From NCBI RefSeq assembly GCF_000203795.2, contig NW_006281100.1, positions 670,535-734,534 of the forward strand: DNA of 64,000 nucleotides, written 5' to 3'. Each line of letters starts with the position of its first letter. Within the stretch, counting starts at the first letter, position 1. Source of the DNA: Batrachochytrium dendrobatidis JAM81 (lineage: Eukaryota; Chytridiomycota; Chytridiomycetes; Rhizophydiales). The notes below the pieces were generated by a model, which saw only the letters and a list, made by a program, of their open reading frames with translations, had not been told where the DNA came from and made no database searches. A program made the translations under genes and the position numbers. Positions 51,262 through 60,597 of the stretch are shown here, piece after piece.

Positions 51262-52093
51262 ATGAGCGAGGAGAAAGATATAATCATCCAACACAGAATA
51301 CAGAGAGAAGATTTTCAAGTGCATCATCGGTCTAGAATTTACACATCCCCCATTTGACCAATGCAATAATGGATTGCACTTTATTTGCCCTCCTTGCTAT
51401 GCCAAGTTAAGATCAGACAGTTGCCTATCCTGTAGAGACAATACTCTTTTCGACAACAAACTACTGGAAAGAAATTTACGTGAATATCTGGTAGATTGTC
51501 CATATTTGCTATGTAAAAAGACAGTGTTCGAATGGGATTTGATCAATCACACTGATACCTGCATTTATGCTGCTTCTAAATGTCTTTTTTGTCAAGAACT
51601 AGTAAACCCAGAATATTTCAAGAATCATATAACTACTCAATGCGAGCGATTGGATTGGGTTGAAAGAAACGATAAGGAACCAAAAGGTTCGTTTGTACTA
51701 TTGTCACACTTGAGATGGCAATGTAATGGATTCAGATTGATCAATGCTCATCAACTCCAATCCGACTTTGCAGTCATCTTGAATGAAATGGTGCTGCTAG
51801 CAATAAGAGTGCAAGATAAATGGTTGTTAGTGGTCATTTCACCAAGCTCCATTCGGGTTGATGCCTATTTCAAACACGCTATCTCTAAAGTGTATGAAGT
51901 ACAAACAATTGTATCAATTAAGTCATTTAGGACTTTGAAAGAGCTGCCATATTCAGAAAAAATGGCAAGTTTACCAGTTGATTTACGCAGTGTTGAATTT
52001 GTACAAAGTTCAGTAGATAGTGAAGATGAAGACTCTGTCTCCCTCGCAAGCGAAGATGAATTTTTCAATGGAATTATTCAGCGACCAAGTTAA
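51262..52093 (+). pseudogene. RING/SIAH-like zinc-finger protein with N-terminal frameshift
   Basis: An ATG at 51,262, just after a TATATAAA, opens a frame beginning MSEEKDIIIQHR. About 16-18 codons in (51,310-51,320) the homologous reading moves to another frame, which runs to the stop at 52,091-52,093. That frame has a RING/SIAH pattern: KCIIGLEF, FDQCNNGLHFICPPCYAKL and SCLSCRDN. A TRAF/SIAH-type zinc finger follows (CPYLLCKKTVFEW; HTDTCIYAASKCLFCQ; HITTQC). The second Cys of the first RING pair is replaced by Gly. SIAH-type proteins are E3 ubiquitin ligases that bind substrates. The C-terminal half is not recognised and ends acidic. An intron instead of a frameshift is possible but no good splice pair is visible. 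Confidence 0.6.
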
Positions 52094-52158
52094 AAGACTA
52101 TTTCTTTTTCAATCGATTCCTTTGACAACAGCTCTAACAATTTGGACTGTAGTCGCTT

Positions 52159-52665
52159 CTAACCCAACATCAATGAATGAAACACATCAGGATTCTTCCA
52201 GCTTGATTTGATAAAGGCTTCCAGTTCCAATTCACTTTCTTCTAAAGAACCATTCATTTTCACGGCGTAAATGATTCCATCTCTAGCGGTGTATAAATAC
52301 TTGCCGTCAGAATGCTACTTTTCATCTCCAAGATAATACTTGATTCGCTCGTACTTTGATGATGGGCTTAAATGATTGTTCAATTGTACAACTTTATCTT
52401 TCAACTCTGCAATCCTGTTTTTCATCAAAACTGAAGGATTGAACCGGTTTGGATTAGCAATCTTCAAGCTTTCATCGCTGACTTCCAATACGAGTGGTTC
52501 TTCGTCGCCAAAATATGGGGAAGCAACCTTTGAAAGCGTATTGTTGTTGGAGCGTTTCTCTTCAATGATATACTTCAACTTGTTTACTGGATCTAGAATG
52601 ACTTGATTGATCGGGATGGTGCGGATGTACTTGGAACGTAAAGAGCAGCTTGGAATGACCAACAT
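52159..52665 (-). pseudogene. Unknown element gene with one in-frame TAG
   Basis: From ATG at 52,665 (MLVIPSCSLRSKYIRT) the frame encodes 116 residues to a TAG at 52,315-52,317. It continues open for another 51 codons, including YLYTARDGIIYAVKMNGSLE, to a second TAG at 52,159-52,161. The protein-like composition on both sides of the stop suggests a formerly 168-residue protein. No family recognised. It lies between the convergent RING gene and the divergent 56-residue gene. Confidence 0.45.
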
Positions 52666-52706
52666 TATTGATTTTTAATCATTGCCAAGAAAATAAATTT
52701 TGGAAT

Positions 52707-52877
52707 TCAACTTGAAATTCTTTGAAAAGGAATCCAAATTCGTCGATTGTTTATCTTTTTTACAATGTAAAGTTTTCTATCCTGACCCATTCTAACGGTT
52801 CCAATCGGGTACTGACTAGGATCTGTGCCAGGACCAAATTTACTTGGCACATTCATAAGAAACGATTCTATAGTCAT
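52707..52877 (-). CDS. Small 56-residue protein with virus-type GxD...YxVK...W motif
   Basis: Begins MTIESFLMNVPSKFG and contains PIGTVRMGQDRKLYIVKK followed by NNRRIWIPF. The pattern Gly-x-Asp...Tyr-x-Val-Lys...Arg-x-Trp resembles a short motif I recall as recurrent in large dsDNA viruses ('G-N-D-G-...-Y-x-V-...-R-W'). The role is not known. The frame is intact. This is a suggestion from pattern memory only. Confidence 0.5.
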   Translation of the reverse strand: MTIESFLMNVPSKFGPGTDPSQYPIGTVRMGQDRKLYIVKKINNRRIWIPFQRISS

Positions 52878-52980
52878 TTGTTTGAGAAATAGCAACAAAA
52901 TAAATATTCATAAATTGAGACACGGTAATTTAAGAAAAACTGAATTTTTATTTTCTCGACGAATATCAAATTCATTGAAA

Positions 52981-53411
52981 ATGGATCAAATGTTGGATGA
53001 AACCGAGCAAATGTTGGATGAAAATACAAGGGATGTGGGACTGTACAAAGTGAACTTTGAAATGAAGAATGAGGCAAGGACCATCGACTTGCTCTTGACC
53101 ACAAAGAAAAAGAAAAGGAAAGATATAAGAGAAATGATTACTATTTGTTGAAAAGAAAGAGAAATGAAATCAAGAAAGTTAAACTCAGATTCAGAAAGCG
53201 AATTCAAGGATTTAGCAGCAGATTAGAAGGAACAAAAGCATATTTACAACTTTTGAAATTTCAGAAGCAGGAAAGAAAACGAATCGGACAAGAGAAGAGA
53301 CTGTTTTCAAGATATCATATTAAGAAATATCTATTTAAACCACAATCAAAAACAATCCACGGACACGACACTTGTTTCTTGAATTCGATGAACTTACAAG
53401 GAATATCTTGA
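52981..53411 (+). pseudogene. Basic, frameshifted reading frame; possibly the polymerase N-terminus
   Basis: ATG at 52,981 starts MDQMLDETEQMLDENTRDVG and runs to 53,151. From about 53,115 a second frame gives NDYYLLKRKRNEIKKVKLRF and continues strongly basic to 53,411. Its position directly before the DNA polymerase and the lack of a separate promoter-like gap suggest it could be the decayed N-terminal extension of that gene. No domain recognised. At least one frameshift. Confidence 0.4.
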
Positions 53412-53491
53412 ACAATCATCACAATCAAACTCAGGTATTGGTTTGACTTCAATTCGGATACATTCTGAGAAATGTGGAAACATACGAGAAA

Positions 53492-56400
53492 ATGCAGTTT
53501 TATCCGTCTGGGAATACTTCATTGTTCAATGTAAATGAGCGTCCTCTAGTCAACAATTCAGTGGATGATATTCTAGAACAACTTGAAGGCGATGATATTG
53601 TGGAACGACTGAAAAGACCTAATTCAAAGTGAAGCATTGAAAGAATATACGAATATGTGTTGCTAACAACTCCGTTGGAAGGCATTCCTATTGGAGCCTC
53701 CATTAAACTGCCTGATTTCATCAAAAACAGCAAGAGTATTGTTTCGTTTGAAAGCGTAGCAAGCAATATGTGTTTTTGGTTTTGCCTGGCTCGTCACAAG
53801 TATCAAGATGTGAGATTAGATAGATTGTCAACGAAATCAAAAGAGCTTTACAAGAACTATTACAAAGTCAAGCCTGACAAGAGCTATCCTGGCGTGGATA
53901 TCCAAGAACTAGATAGCATTGAGGACCATTTCAGCGTAAACATCAATATTTACCGATTTAACGGAAAGAAAGCTGTGATGGAACGACATTCTAGGAAAAA
54001 CTGTGATTCCACTGTGTTTGAACGTTTACACTGATTCAGAACAGAACCTCCATCATTTCTCTTATAGCACCAACCTATCTCAGTTAACCAAAGTCTTTCA
54101 ATGCCCTGAATGCCATTCATTCTTCAGCGAGTTCAAAAAGATTAAACCACATCTGAATATTTGCAAGAAACCAAAGATTGTATTCGAAGATGGAAACTAT
54201 CAACCAAAGCTCAGTGTGTTTGAGAATCTTGAATAGAACGGTATTATTGTACCAAGAGAATTGAGATTCTATCCATATTTCATCTACTTTGACTTTGAAA
54301 CGTGGTTAAAGCCCGTTGAATCTACGACGAACTCCAAGCTCAAGTATATTGGCACTCACGAGCTTTTGAGCATTAGTTTGATTGGAAGTGAAGAATTACA
54401 AGCCGAATTTATCCCAGTTGAGAGTACACCTGTACAAGCTCTCGAACAAATGATGACGAGGATGAATGACATACGAAAGAAATATCTCCAATTCCTGTAT
54501 CCAAAGTACTCCAAATTCTTTGGAATGATAACAGCTTTGGAGGATGAAAAGGTTAGAAAGCAGTTGCGTGGTCAATTACTTGAATGGCTTGATGCTCTTC
54601 CAGTTTATGGATTCAACAGTTCTTCGTATGATATCAATGTTATAAAGAAATACCTCCCACAAGTGTTGATGAAATATAACAAGAAACACGGAAATGTATC
54701 AAAGAGTGAAAAGTTATGGATTCGTTCAATTGAGGAAGAGTTGGGACGCAACATTGAACAAAACAAAAGAATTGGACGATACAATGCTGATGGGTATGAT
54801 GGAGAGACAAACACAGTCTATGAATTCAATGGATGCTTCTTTCACGGCTGCCGAAAGTGTTATCACCCTGATGATGTTAATCCCCATACAGGAGACAAAA
54901 TGAACGTGTTGTATGAGAAGACGATGAGAAAGGAGGCAAAGTTGAAGCAGATGGGATACGGTATGAAATCTGTTTGGGGTTGCGAGTTTAGGATGCCAAC
55001 AAACGAGGAGATAAATGGCATCATCAAATGCAACAATAAATGCAGAATGATATCTAATGGTTCCTTTACTTTCAAAGACATTCTTGCATATCTGGCTCCA
55101 AATACCTCATTAGAAAAGTTTCTGAAGGCATTTGACACTGAAGTTCACAAAGGCATCTTCCCACTCAAGGTAACCCAAAACTTGACGAAATACGCTGATG
55201 AGCATCCAGAACTGAAGCAATATTCTGGTAATGTCATCCAACTTCTCAAACATTCACCCATTCCATCCAAAAAGTGGTTTTACAATGACTTAAAAGGTGA
55301 AGCAATATCATCAAAACAACACATTGAAATACACTCTAAATATACAAATTTATACGACTTGCTAATGGATTACAACAATTTAGATGTTAAACCTGGCGTG
55401 GAAGCGACAAAGAAACTTTGCAATTTCTTTCGATCTTTGAATCTCGATATGCACAAGGATGGCATTTCCATTCCTGGACTTACTTTGAAATATCTTTGGA
55501 ACACAAAAGAGGAGTGCGAGTTTCAGTTGTTCAAAGGAAACGAAGAACTGTATCAAAAGTACAGAGATAATCTTGTGGGTGGTCCAAGTATCGTTTTTCA
55601 TCACTATCACGAGAGGAACAAGACAAGAATAAGAGGAGGCAAGCTTTGTCAGAAGATTCTTGGATATGATGCGAATGCGTTGTATCTCTGGGCCCTCAGT
55701 CAAGATATGCCTTGTGGTGAGCATAAAATGATTGAGCCGTATCCTGATATACTGGAAGATGTTATGAATGGATCGTTTTTTGGAGAGATTGAATGCGATA
55801 TTGCGGTACCTGAGCATGTAAAGGAACATTTTGCAGAGATGCCACCGATATTCAAAAATACAGAGATTCAATACAAAGACCTCAGCAGTGACACAAAAGC
55901 ACAGGTCAAACCAAATTACAAGAGTAAGAAACTAATTGGGAGTATGTTTGGCAACAAGATGTTGTTTCCTACTGAATTACTGAAATGGTATCTTGAACAC
56001 GGATTGATGGTATCAAATATCACATATGCTGTCAAGTACGAACGCAAAGCACCATTTAAGTCGTTTGCTCAACAAGTATCTAATGAAAGGAGAGCCGGAG
56101 ATACAAGTCCTGATTATAAACTACGTGGAGAAATGATGAAGTTGATGGGAAAGTCTTCCTATGGCAAATGCATCACAGATTTCTTGAAACACGAGACAGT
56201 AAAGATTGTTGGTCCTAATAACTACAACAAAAATGTCAGAAGGGTAAAAGATTACATTGGTCATCAAGACCTTGTTGATGGATTTGAATTTCGGTTCAAA
56301 AAGACGGCATTCAAACAAAGCTTGCCCATACAGATTGGCTTCCAAGTGTACCAACTGGCAAAGTTACGAATGCTGCAGTTTTACTACGACTTTGTGGATT

Positions 56401-56880
56401 ATTACATTGATAGAAGTGACTTTCAGTATTGTATGATGGACACGGATTCGGCATATTTTGCCATTTCTGGGAGTTCGTTACAAGACGTAGTGAAACCACA
56501 TCTATTAGGCGAGTTCAAACAGAAAAGGCAAGTCTGGCTGGAAAGAGATGATACTCTAGAGAACAAGTTATACGACAGTAGAGCTCCTGGGCTGTTCAAG
56601 TTGGAATATGAAGGAGATTGCATTATATCATTGGCCAGTAAAATGTACTATTGTGACGAAAACAAGTTTAGTTCAAAGGGAATCAATAAGGGCAAAATGA
56701 AATTACAAAATACAAGTATCTGAGTGCCTTGAATGGCAATGCTAACCAAGAATTTCGTAATAATGGCTTCAGAGCCAACAACAACCAGATGAACACGTAT
56801 TCTCCAACAAAAACAGGAATGAAATTGTTTAATGATAAACGACTCCGAGTAGGTTTTGAAACGCTTTCAGCTGAATTGTA
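53492..56880 (+). pseudogene. Protein-primed family B DNA polymerase (Polinton pPolB), broken
   Basis: The reading is continuous in homology but interrupted at four points: TGA at 53,630, a frameshift near 54,003-54,034, TAG at 54,234 and a frameshift near 56,695. The N-terminal part has SIKLPDFI and MCFWFCLARH, then zinc-finger-like FQCPECHSFF...HLNICK. The long 54,261-56,723 segment has exonuclease I YFDFETW, exonuclease II region YGFNSSSYD, a nuclease-like FNGCFFHGCRKCY insertion, exonuclease III YNNLDV, polymerase motif A YDANALYLWAL, motif B KLMGKSSYGK, motif C MMDTDSAYF and FKLEYEGDCIISLASKMYYC. The end reads NGFRANNNQMNTY in the last frame. This enzyme replicates linear elements from a terminal protein. 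All catalytic motifs survive, so the breaks look recent. Confidence 0.9.
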
Positions 56881-56905
56881 AAAACTTAATTTCTTATTTT
56901 AGGTT

Positions 56906-57940
56906 ATGGATAAGCTTTACGAATTGTATTACAATCCAAAGACTGGCCTCATTTCAGCGCAGAAATTATACCTGAAACTGGACAAACAGCTTCCAATCTC
57001 ACAAATCATAAAGTTTCTCGACCAGCAAGAAGTCCATCAACTTCATAAAGAATCACGAAGAAGGCCAGCATTCAGCCCCATAACTATTTATTCAGTCAAT
57101 GACCAATGGCAGGTGGATTTGATTGACTTGTCTAAATATGCAAGATGGAATGCTGGATACAAGTATCTCTTGTGCGCAATAGATGTATTTAGTAGGAAAT
57201 CATTTGTGGTGGCGATGAAAAAGAAATCAGATACTACAGATGCAATGAAGTTGATACTTGACGTGCAAAAGCCTATTCTTATTCAAAGCGATAATGGCAC
57301 AGAGTTTTTAAACAGGAAATTTCAAAGCTTACTGCAAGCAAAAGGTGTTTGTCACATCACTGTGAATGTGGGTGACCACAATAGACAAGGATTGATTGAA
57401 CGATTCAACAAAACATTGGAGAATATCATTGCTCGTTATCAAGAATCAAGGAAATCAAATAGATACATTGATGTTTTGGAAGATATTGTATTCAACTACA
57501 ACAACACTTATCACCGTGGTGTAAATGATATTCCTGAATCAATGTATCTAAAGAATCCAGCAAGTGGGTCAATGAAAGTAAAAATTACCAAGCATTCAAT
57601 TAGAGTTGGAGATCGTGTTCGGATACTCAAAGGTAAACAAACATTCAGAAAAGGATATGTGCCAAAGTACAGCAGCGCCATTTATACGGTTGTCAGTGGG
57701 AACGGATATTTGTTCTCAATTTCAGATGATAACGGCAATGTTCTTGGAAAGTCTTACAAATATTATGAACTCAAGAGAGTTGAAGGAACGGAGACGTTTT
57801 TGATTGAACCGAGACACAGAGAGCCGACAATGACAAACAAGGAGCGTCGCAACAAAAGAGAATTACAAGAACTGGCAAGAGTTCAAGGCCCAGCCAACAA
57901 AAAGAGAAAGACATTTGGAGCAACTTATTTTCTAGAGTAA
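56906..57940 (+). CDS. Polinton-type DDE integrase (rve family)
   Basis: An intact 344-residue frame starting MDKLYELYYNPKTG, 25 bp after the polymerase end. The catalytic triad is visible: first Asp in WQVDLIDL, second Asp in IQSDNGTEF, and Glu in LIERFNKTLE with exactly 35 residues between the second Asp and the Glu (D,D-35-E). The C-terminal region (RVGDRVRI; KYSSAIYTVVSGNG; KYYELKRVE) resembles the SH3/chromo-like tails of Polinton and retrotransposon integrases. The tail is basic (NKKRKTFG), possibly a nuclear signal. The enzyme would insert the linear element into chromosomal DNA. It is the only long core gene without a lesion. Confidence 0.93.
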   Translation: MDKLYELYYNPKTGLISAQKLYLKLDKQLPISQIIKFLDQQEVHQLHKESRRRPAFSPITIYSVNDQWQVDLIDLSKYARWNAGYKYLLCAIDVFSRKSFVVAMKKKSDTTDAMKLILDVQKPILIQSDNGTEFLNRKFQSLLQAKGVCHITVNVGDHNRQGLIERFNKTLENIIARYQESRKSNRYIDVLEDIVFNYNNTYHRGVNDIPESMYLKNPASGSMKVKITKHSIRVGDRVRILKGKQTFRKGYVPKYSSAIYTVVSGNGYLFSISDDNGNVLGKSYKYYELKRVEGTETFLIEPRHREPTMTNKERRNKRELQELARVQGPANKKRKTFGATYFLE

Positions 57941-57946
57941 CAATAA

Positions 57947-58173
57947 ATGACACCCATTAGCTCAATTAGAAATTACAAGGACTACTTACAATACATCAGG
58001 AATTGGGATGCTTATTCATCTCAAGAACAAGACTAATAAGGAAATGGTATCGTGAATATTATTCTCATAACAAGGAAGTTGAACGAAAACGCTACAGAGA
58101 CTACTATGCCTCAAATGCAGAAGCCGAAAGGGAAAGATTGAAAAAGTATAAAAAGTCTATCAAGAAGAACTGA
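57947..58173 (+). pseudogene. Small basic frameshifted gene after the integrase
   Basis: ATG 7 bp after the integrase stop starts MTPISSIRNYKDYLQYIRNW; this frame closes after 29 codons at about 58,034. A second frame then gives KWYREYYSHNKEVERKRY and a Lys/Arg/Glu-rich helix ending in KKYKKSIKKN at 58,173. Composition suggests a small nucleic-acid-binding or coiled-coil protein. One frameshift near 58,020-58,040. No family recognised. Confidence 0.4.
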
Positions 58174-58186
58174 AGATTTCATTGAT

Positions 58187-58648
58187 TCAAATGTTTAGAT
58201 TGCTGAGACTTGTTGAAATCACCATTTCACTTCCAGTTGCTACACCTTCGCCCTCCGTTTCCTCCTCAAACGAATGGAAGCTGGATGGAGATTCGCTTGG
58301 TTTAGATTTACTTTGGTTCTCTCGATAAGGTGGTAAGGTTCCCTCCCAGAATGAAGACGACGAATAATCGGATGTTGGTAAAGCATTTGCTTCCTCGCTA
58401 TCCAGCCATCTCCTCCAGAGAATGCATTCATTGCGAATTGTAGTCCAAGGCAAGCCAGAGTACACAAACACTGGATAGTCAATCAGAAACCGATAATACG
58501 CAATGTACAAATGGCACATTGTGTGATTCCATTTGAACATTTGCCGAGTGTAATCAACAAACTCCTGATTTGGAAAGCATCCTTCGAGAGCAAGCAGGTC
58601 TTGGCCAATGAATTGTCTGATTTGCAAATATCTCGGCATCGGTCCCAT
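58187..58648 (-). CDS. Unknown 153-residue element protein
   Basis: Intact frame from ATG at 58,648. The N-terminal two thirds is aromatic-rich (MFKWNHTMCHLYIAYYRFLI; GLPWTT; LWRRWLD). The last third is Ser/Glu-rich and acidic. No transmembrane segment or known motif is recognised. It lies just downstream of the 107-residue gene on the same strand (45 bp apart), suggesting co-expression, and is convergent with the integrase block. Confidence 0.5.
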   Translation of the reverse strand: MGPMPRYLQIRQFIGQDLLALEGCFPNQEFVDYTRQMFKWNHTMCHLYIAYYRFLIDYPVFVYSGLPWTTIRNECILWRRWLDSEEANALPTSDYSSSSFWEGTLPPYRENQSKSKPSESPSSFHSFEEETEGEGVATGSEMVISTSLSNLNI

Positions 58649-58693
58649 TACACGATTCTTGTTTAGTAGTTCTGACGTGTATATGTTTATTCG

Positions 58694-59017
58694 TCAGGTC
58701 AAGATCTTGATTCTGGCATTGACATCCATATAAGGACTGACTGCGTAAGGAACAGGGCTAACTGGTGTTTCCGAATTGATCGCAGACAGTACATTCTCTC
58801 CAATAGAAAGCAACAAATTGATTGTATCTGCGTGGGGATGTGGTTCATACGCACCATTTCTGTGAATATGAGAGTCCAATTCGGGACGACGTGTGCGACT
58901 GATTGCCCTAGCGAATGCATTAAGTGAATTCTTGTTGATCAAATTGAGCTCTTCGTCCAAATCAGCATCATTGAGAGCAGCAACTCTTCTGATCCAGGCT
59001 GTAATCTGTTCAGACAT
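58694..59017 (-). CDS. Unknown 107-residue element protein, duplicated in part at 51,030
   Basis: Intact frame from ATG at 59,017, beginning MSEQITAWIRRVAALNDADL. It is predicted mostly helical and has no recognised domain. The first 41 codons and the leader are repeated in inverted orientation at 50,999-51,153. The leader carries a TTACAATTGTA palindrome about 20 bp before the ATG. Confidence 0.55.
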   Translation of the reverse strand: MSEQITAWIRRVAALNDADLDEELNLINKNSLNAFARAISRTRRPELDSHIHRNGAYEPHPHADTINLLLSIGENVLSAINSETPVSPVPYAVSPYMDVNARIKILT

Positions 59018-59048
59018 TTGAAGTAAACAATGGAAACTACAATTGTAA
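58894..59048 (-). repeat. Right inner inverted repeat (155 bp)
   Basis: Partner of 50,999-51,153. Here the repeat is the 5' end of an intact gene, so this is probably the source copy. Confidence 0.85.
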
Positions 59049-59300
59049 GATATTTGCCCACATTGATTTACCCAATTTGAAGAAAGGCATAGGTCTGAGA
59101 AACAAACTTCTGAGCACCAAAACGATTAACAAATTAAAAGAACTCCTAATCAGCATTGGAAACAATCAAGACAGCGCGCCAAAGACAGGCTGGAAATGAT
59201 TGATGAACTGCATTCTGTCTATGCAACATTATCAAGAGTTACATTCGAAATCTCGCATCTAGACGTTTTACAGGTGATTGAAGACGATTTATGTCCTTGA
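59047..59300 (+). pseudogene. Possible small decayed reading frame
   Basis: One frame from 59,047 reads KIFAHIDLPNLKKGIGLRNK and continues as a basic helix until TGA at 59,197. From about 59,180 another frame reads RLEMIDELHSVYATLSRVTF to TGA at 59,298. The protein-like character on both sides of one shift suggests a decayed small gene. No proper start is seen. Low confidence. 59,301-59,466 shows nothing. Confidence 0.22.
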
Positions 59301-59466
59301 ATAAAAAGCAATATGAAATCGTTATTCACAGTCATAGTATAAAAATTCATTGGGAAATTGTGCCATAATGGAAACCTCATACCAGTTTTTAGGCGAGACG
59401 AGCCAGATATCAACAATAATGCAAAGCATATTCAATTTATTCAACTGCGGGAGTGAAATGCCGTAG

Positions 59467-60597
59467 TTAATCAGTCTTGTCGTTCTTCCAGGATAGACAT
59501 ACACGGAATTCTTCAAGATTCAAGACATAAACAAAAGTTTCTGCTTGTGTATCATTAACAACCAATAAACCATCTTTGAGCCTTGGAAAGAACAATCTGG
59601 CGGTCTCCGCATTATATGCTTCCACTGTGAGCAAGACACGATATCGGAAATCATTGGCGGGATCCTGACTTGAAGAGACGTGTTTGATCATCAACTTGAA
59701 GAAAGGGATTTTTTCACTGACATTTGAAAGAGCATCAAACCAGCAATGGACTCTCTTGCTTAACGCCAGAAAGTTGTTTTCGTTGTCCTGAAACTTTGCA
59801 AATCGCTTTCCCCTTTCACAAAGAGGCTTGTCAATCAAATGCGCCCGGTCAGCCTTGTAGAGACCACCAAAATACCGTTCATCTTCCAGCCGTTGGTAGC
59901 GAAACAAGGGAGAAGTGTTAAACAGCTCAGTCACTCCAGAGAGCGGCCTTGACGTGTCTGGTGGAGAGTCATCGTCGCGTACATAATGACCAACGAGAAT
60001 CATTTCATCCAACACAGCATCTGAAGCCAGGTCCACTGACAGAGAAACAGTCAAGTCGCCTTGAGGAGAAACAGTACCAACATTTTCATAAACAGCAGCA
60101 CGAAAGTGGAGTGCGTCACTTCTTTGTTCAAATAGCACATTGATCGTCAACAACCCATCATCCTAGTAAGAAAAGGGATCCTGCTTGATTCCATTGCGCT
60201 TCTCGTAAAAGCCAAGGTATGTTTGAGCATTTCTATACATCCCACGACAAAATCCCATCTTTCGAGCTCCAGTGATTGATCCAGTTGCTCTCCAAAATGT
60301 TGGGACCAAAGGCTGTAGAGCAGAACTGTCCGCAACACTGATGAAGAGAGGAGCCTTGGCAGTGTTTTCCACATAGCCAGGCTGAGAGAGAATATCAGAC
60401 AGCAGAAGACCAGGTCGAAGAGCAGGACCACCGGCAGTGGTGGAGAGGGAAAGTTGAGCAGAGTCGTAAGCGTCAAGCAAGCGGGGGAGCTCCCTCTTGC
60501 AAGCCTTGAGAAATTTGTCGACATTTCGACATCCTTCAGTAGAGACTTCAACTGCGTTGTAGCTTCCAAGCTTGACCCAGAGTTCTGACGCCATCAT
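59467..60597 (-). pseudogene. Crinkler (CRN) protein: same header + HNH-like nuclease region, one in-frame TAG
   Basis: Starts at the mirrored ATGATG (60,597). Residues 1-93 are identical to the left CRN header because they lie in the terminal repeat. The unique part begins LQPLVPTFWRATGSI. A TAG at 60,163-60,165 (codon 145) interrupts the frame, which stays open to 59,467 for another 231 codons before its terminator. The distal region has an HNH-like pattern: RAHLID followed by NNFLALSKRVHCWFDAL, supplying candidate His, Asn and His residues. A beta-rich tail (YRVLLTVEAYNAE; ETFVYVLNLEEFRVC) follows. CRN proteins with HNH tips are a known class of nuclease effectors or toxins. A single lesion again leaves open recent inactivation or readthrough. 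Confidence 0.72.

Noticed and set aside
57950..57975. 'ttagctcaatta', resembling a tRNA D arm
   Set aside because: It lies in a small coding-like frame and no cloverleaf forms.
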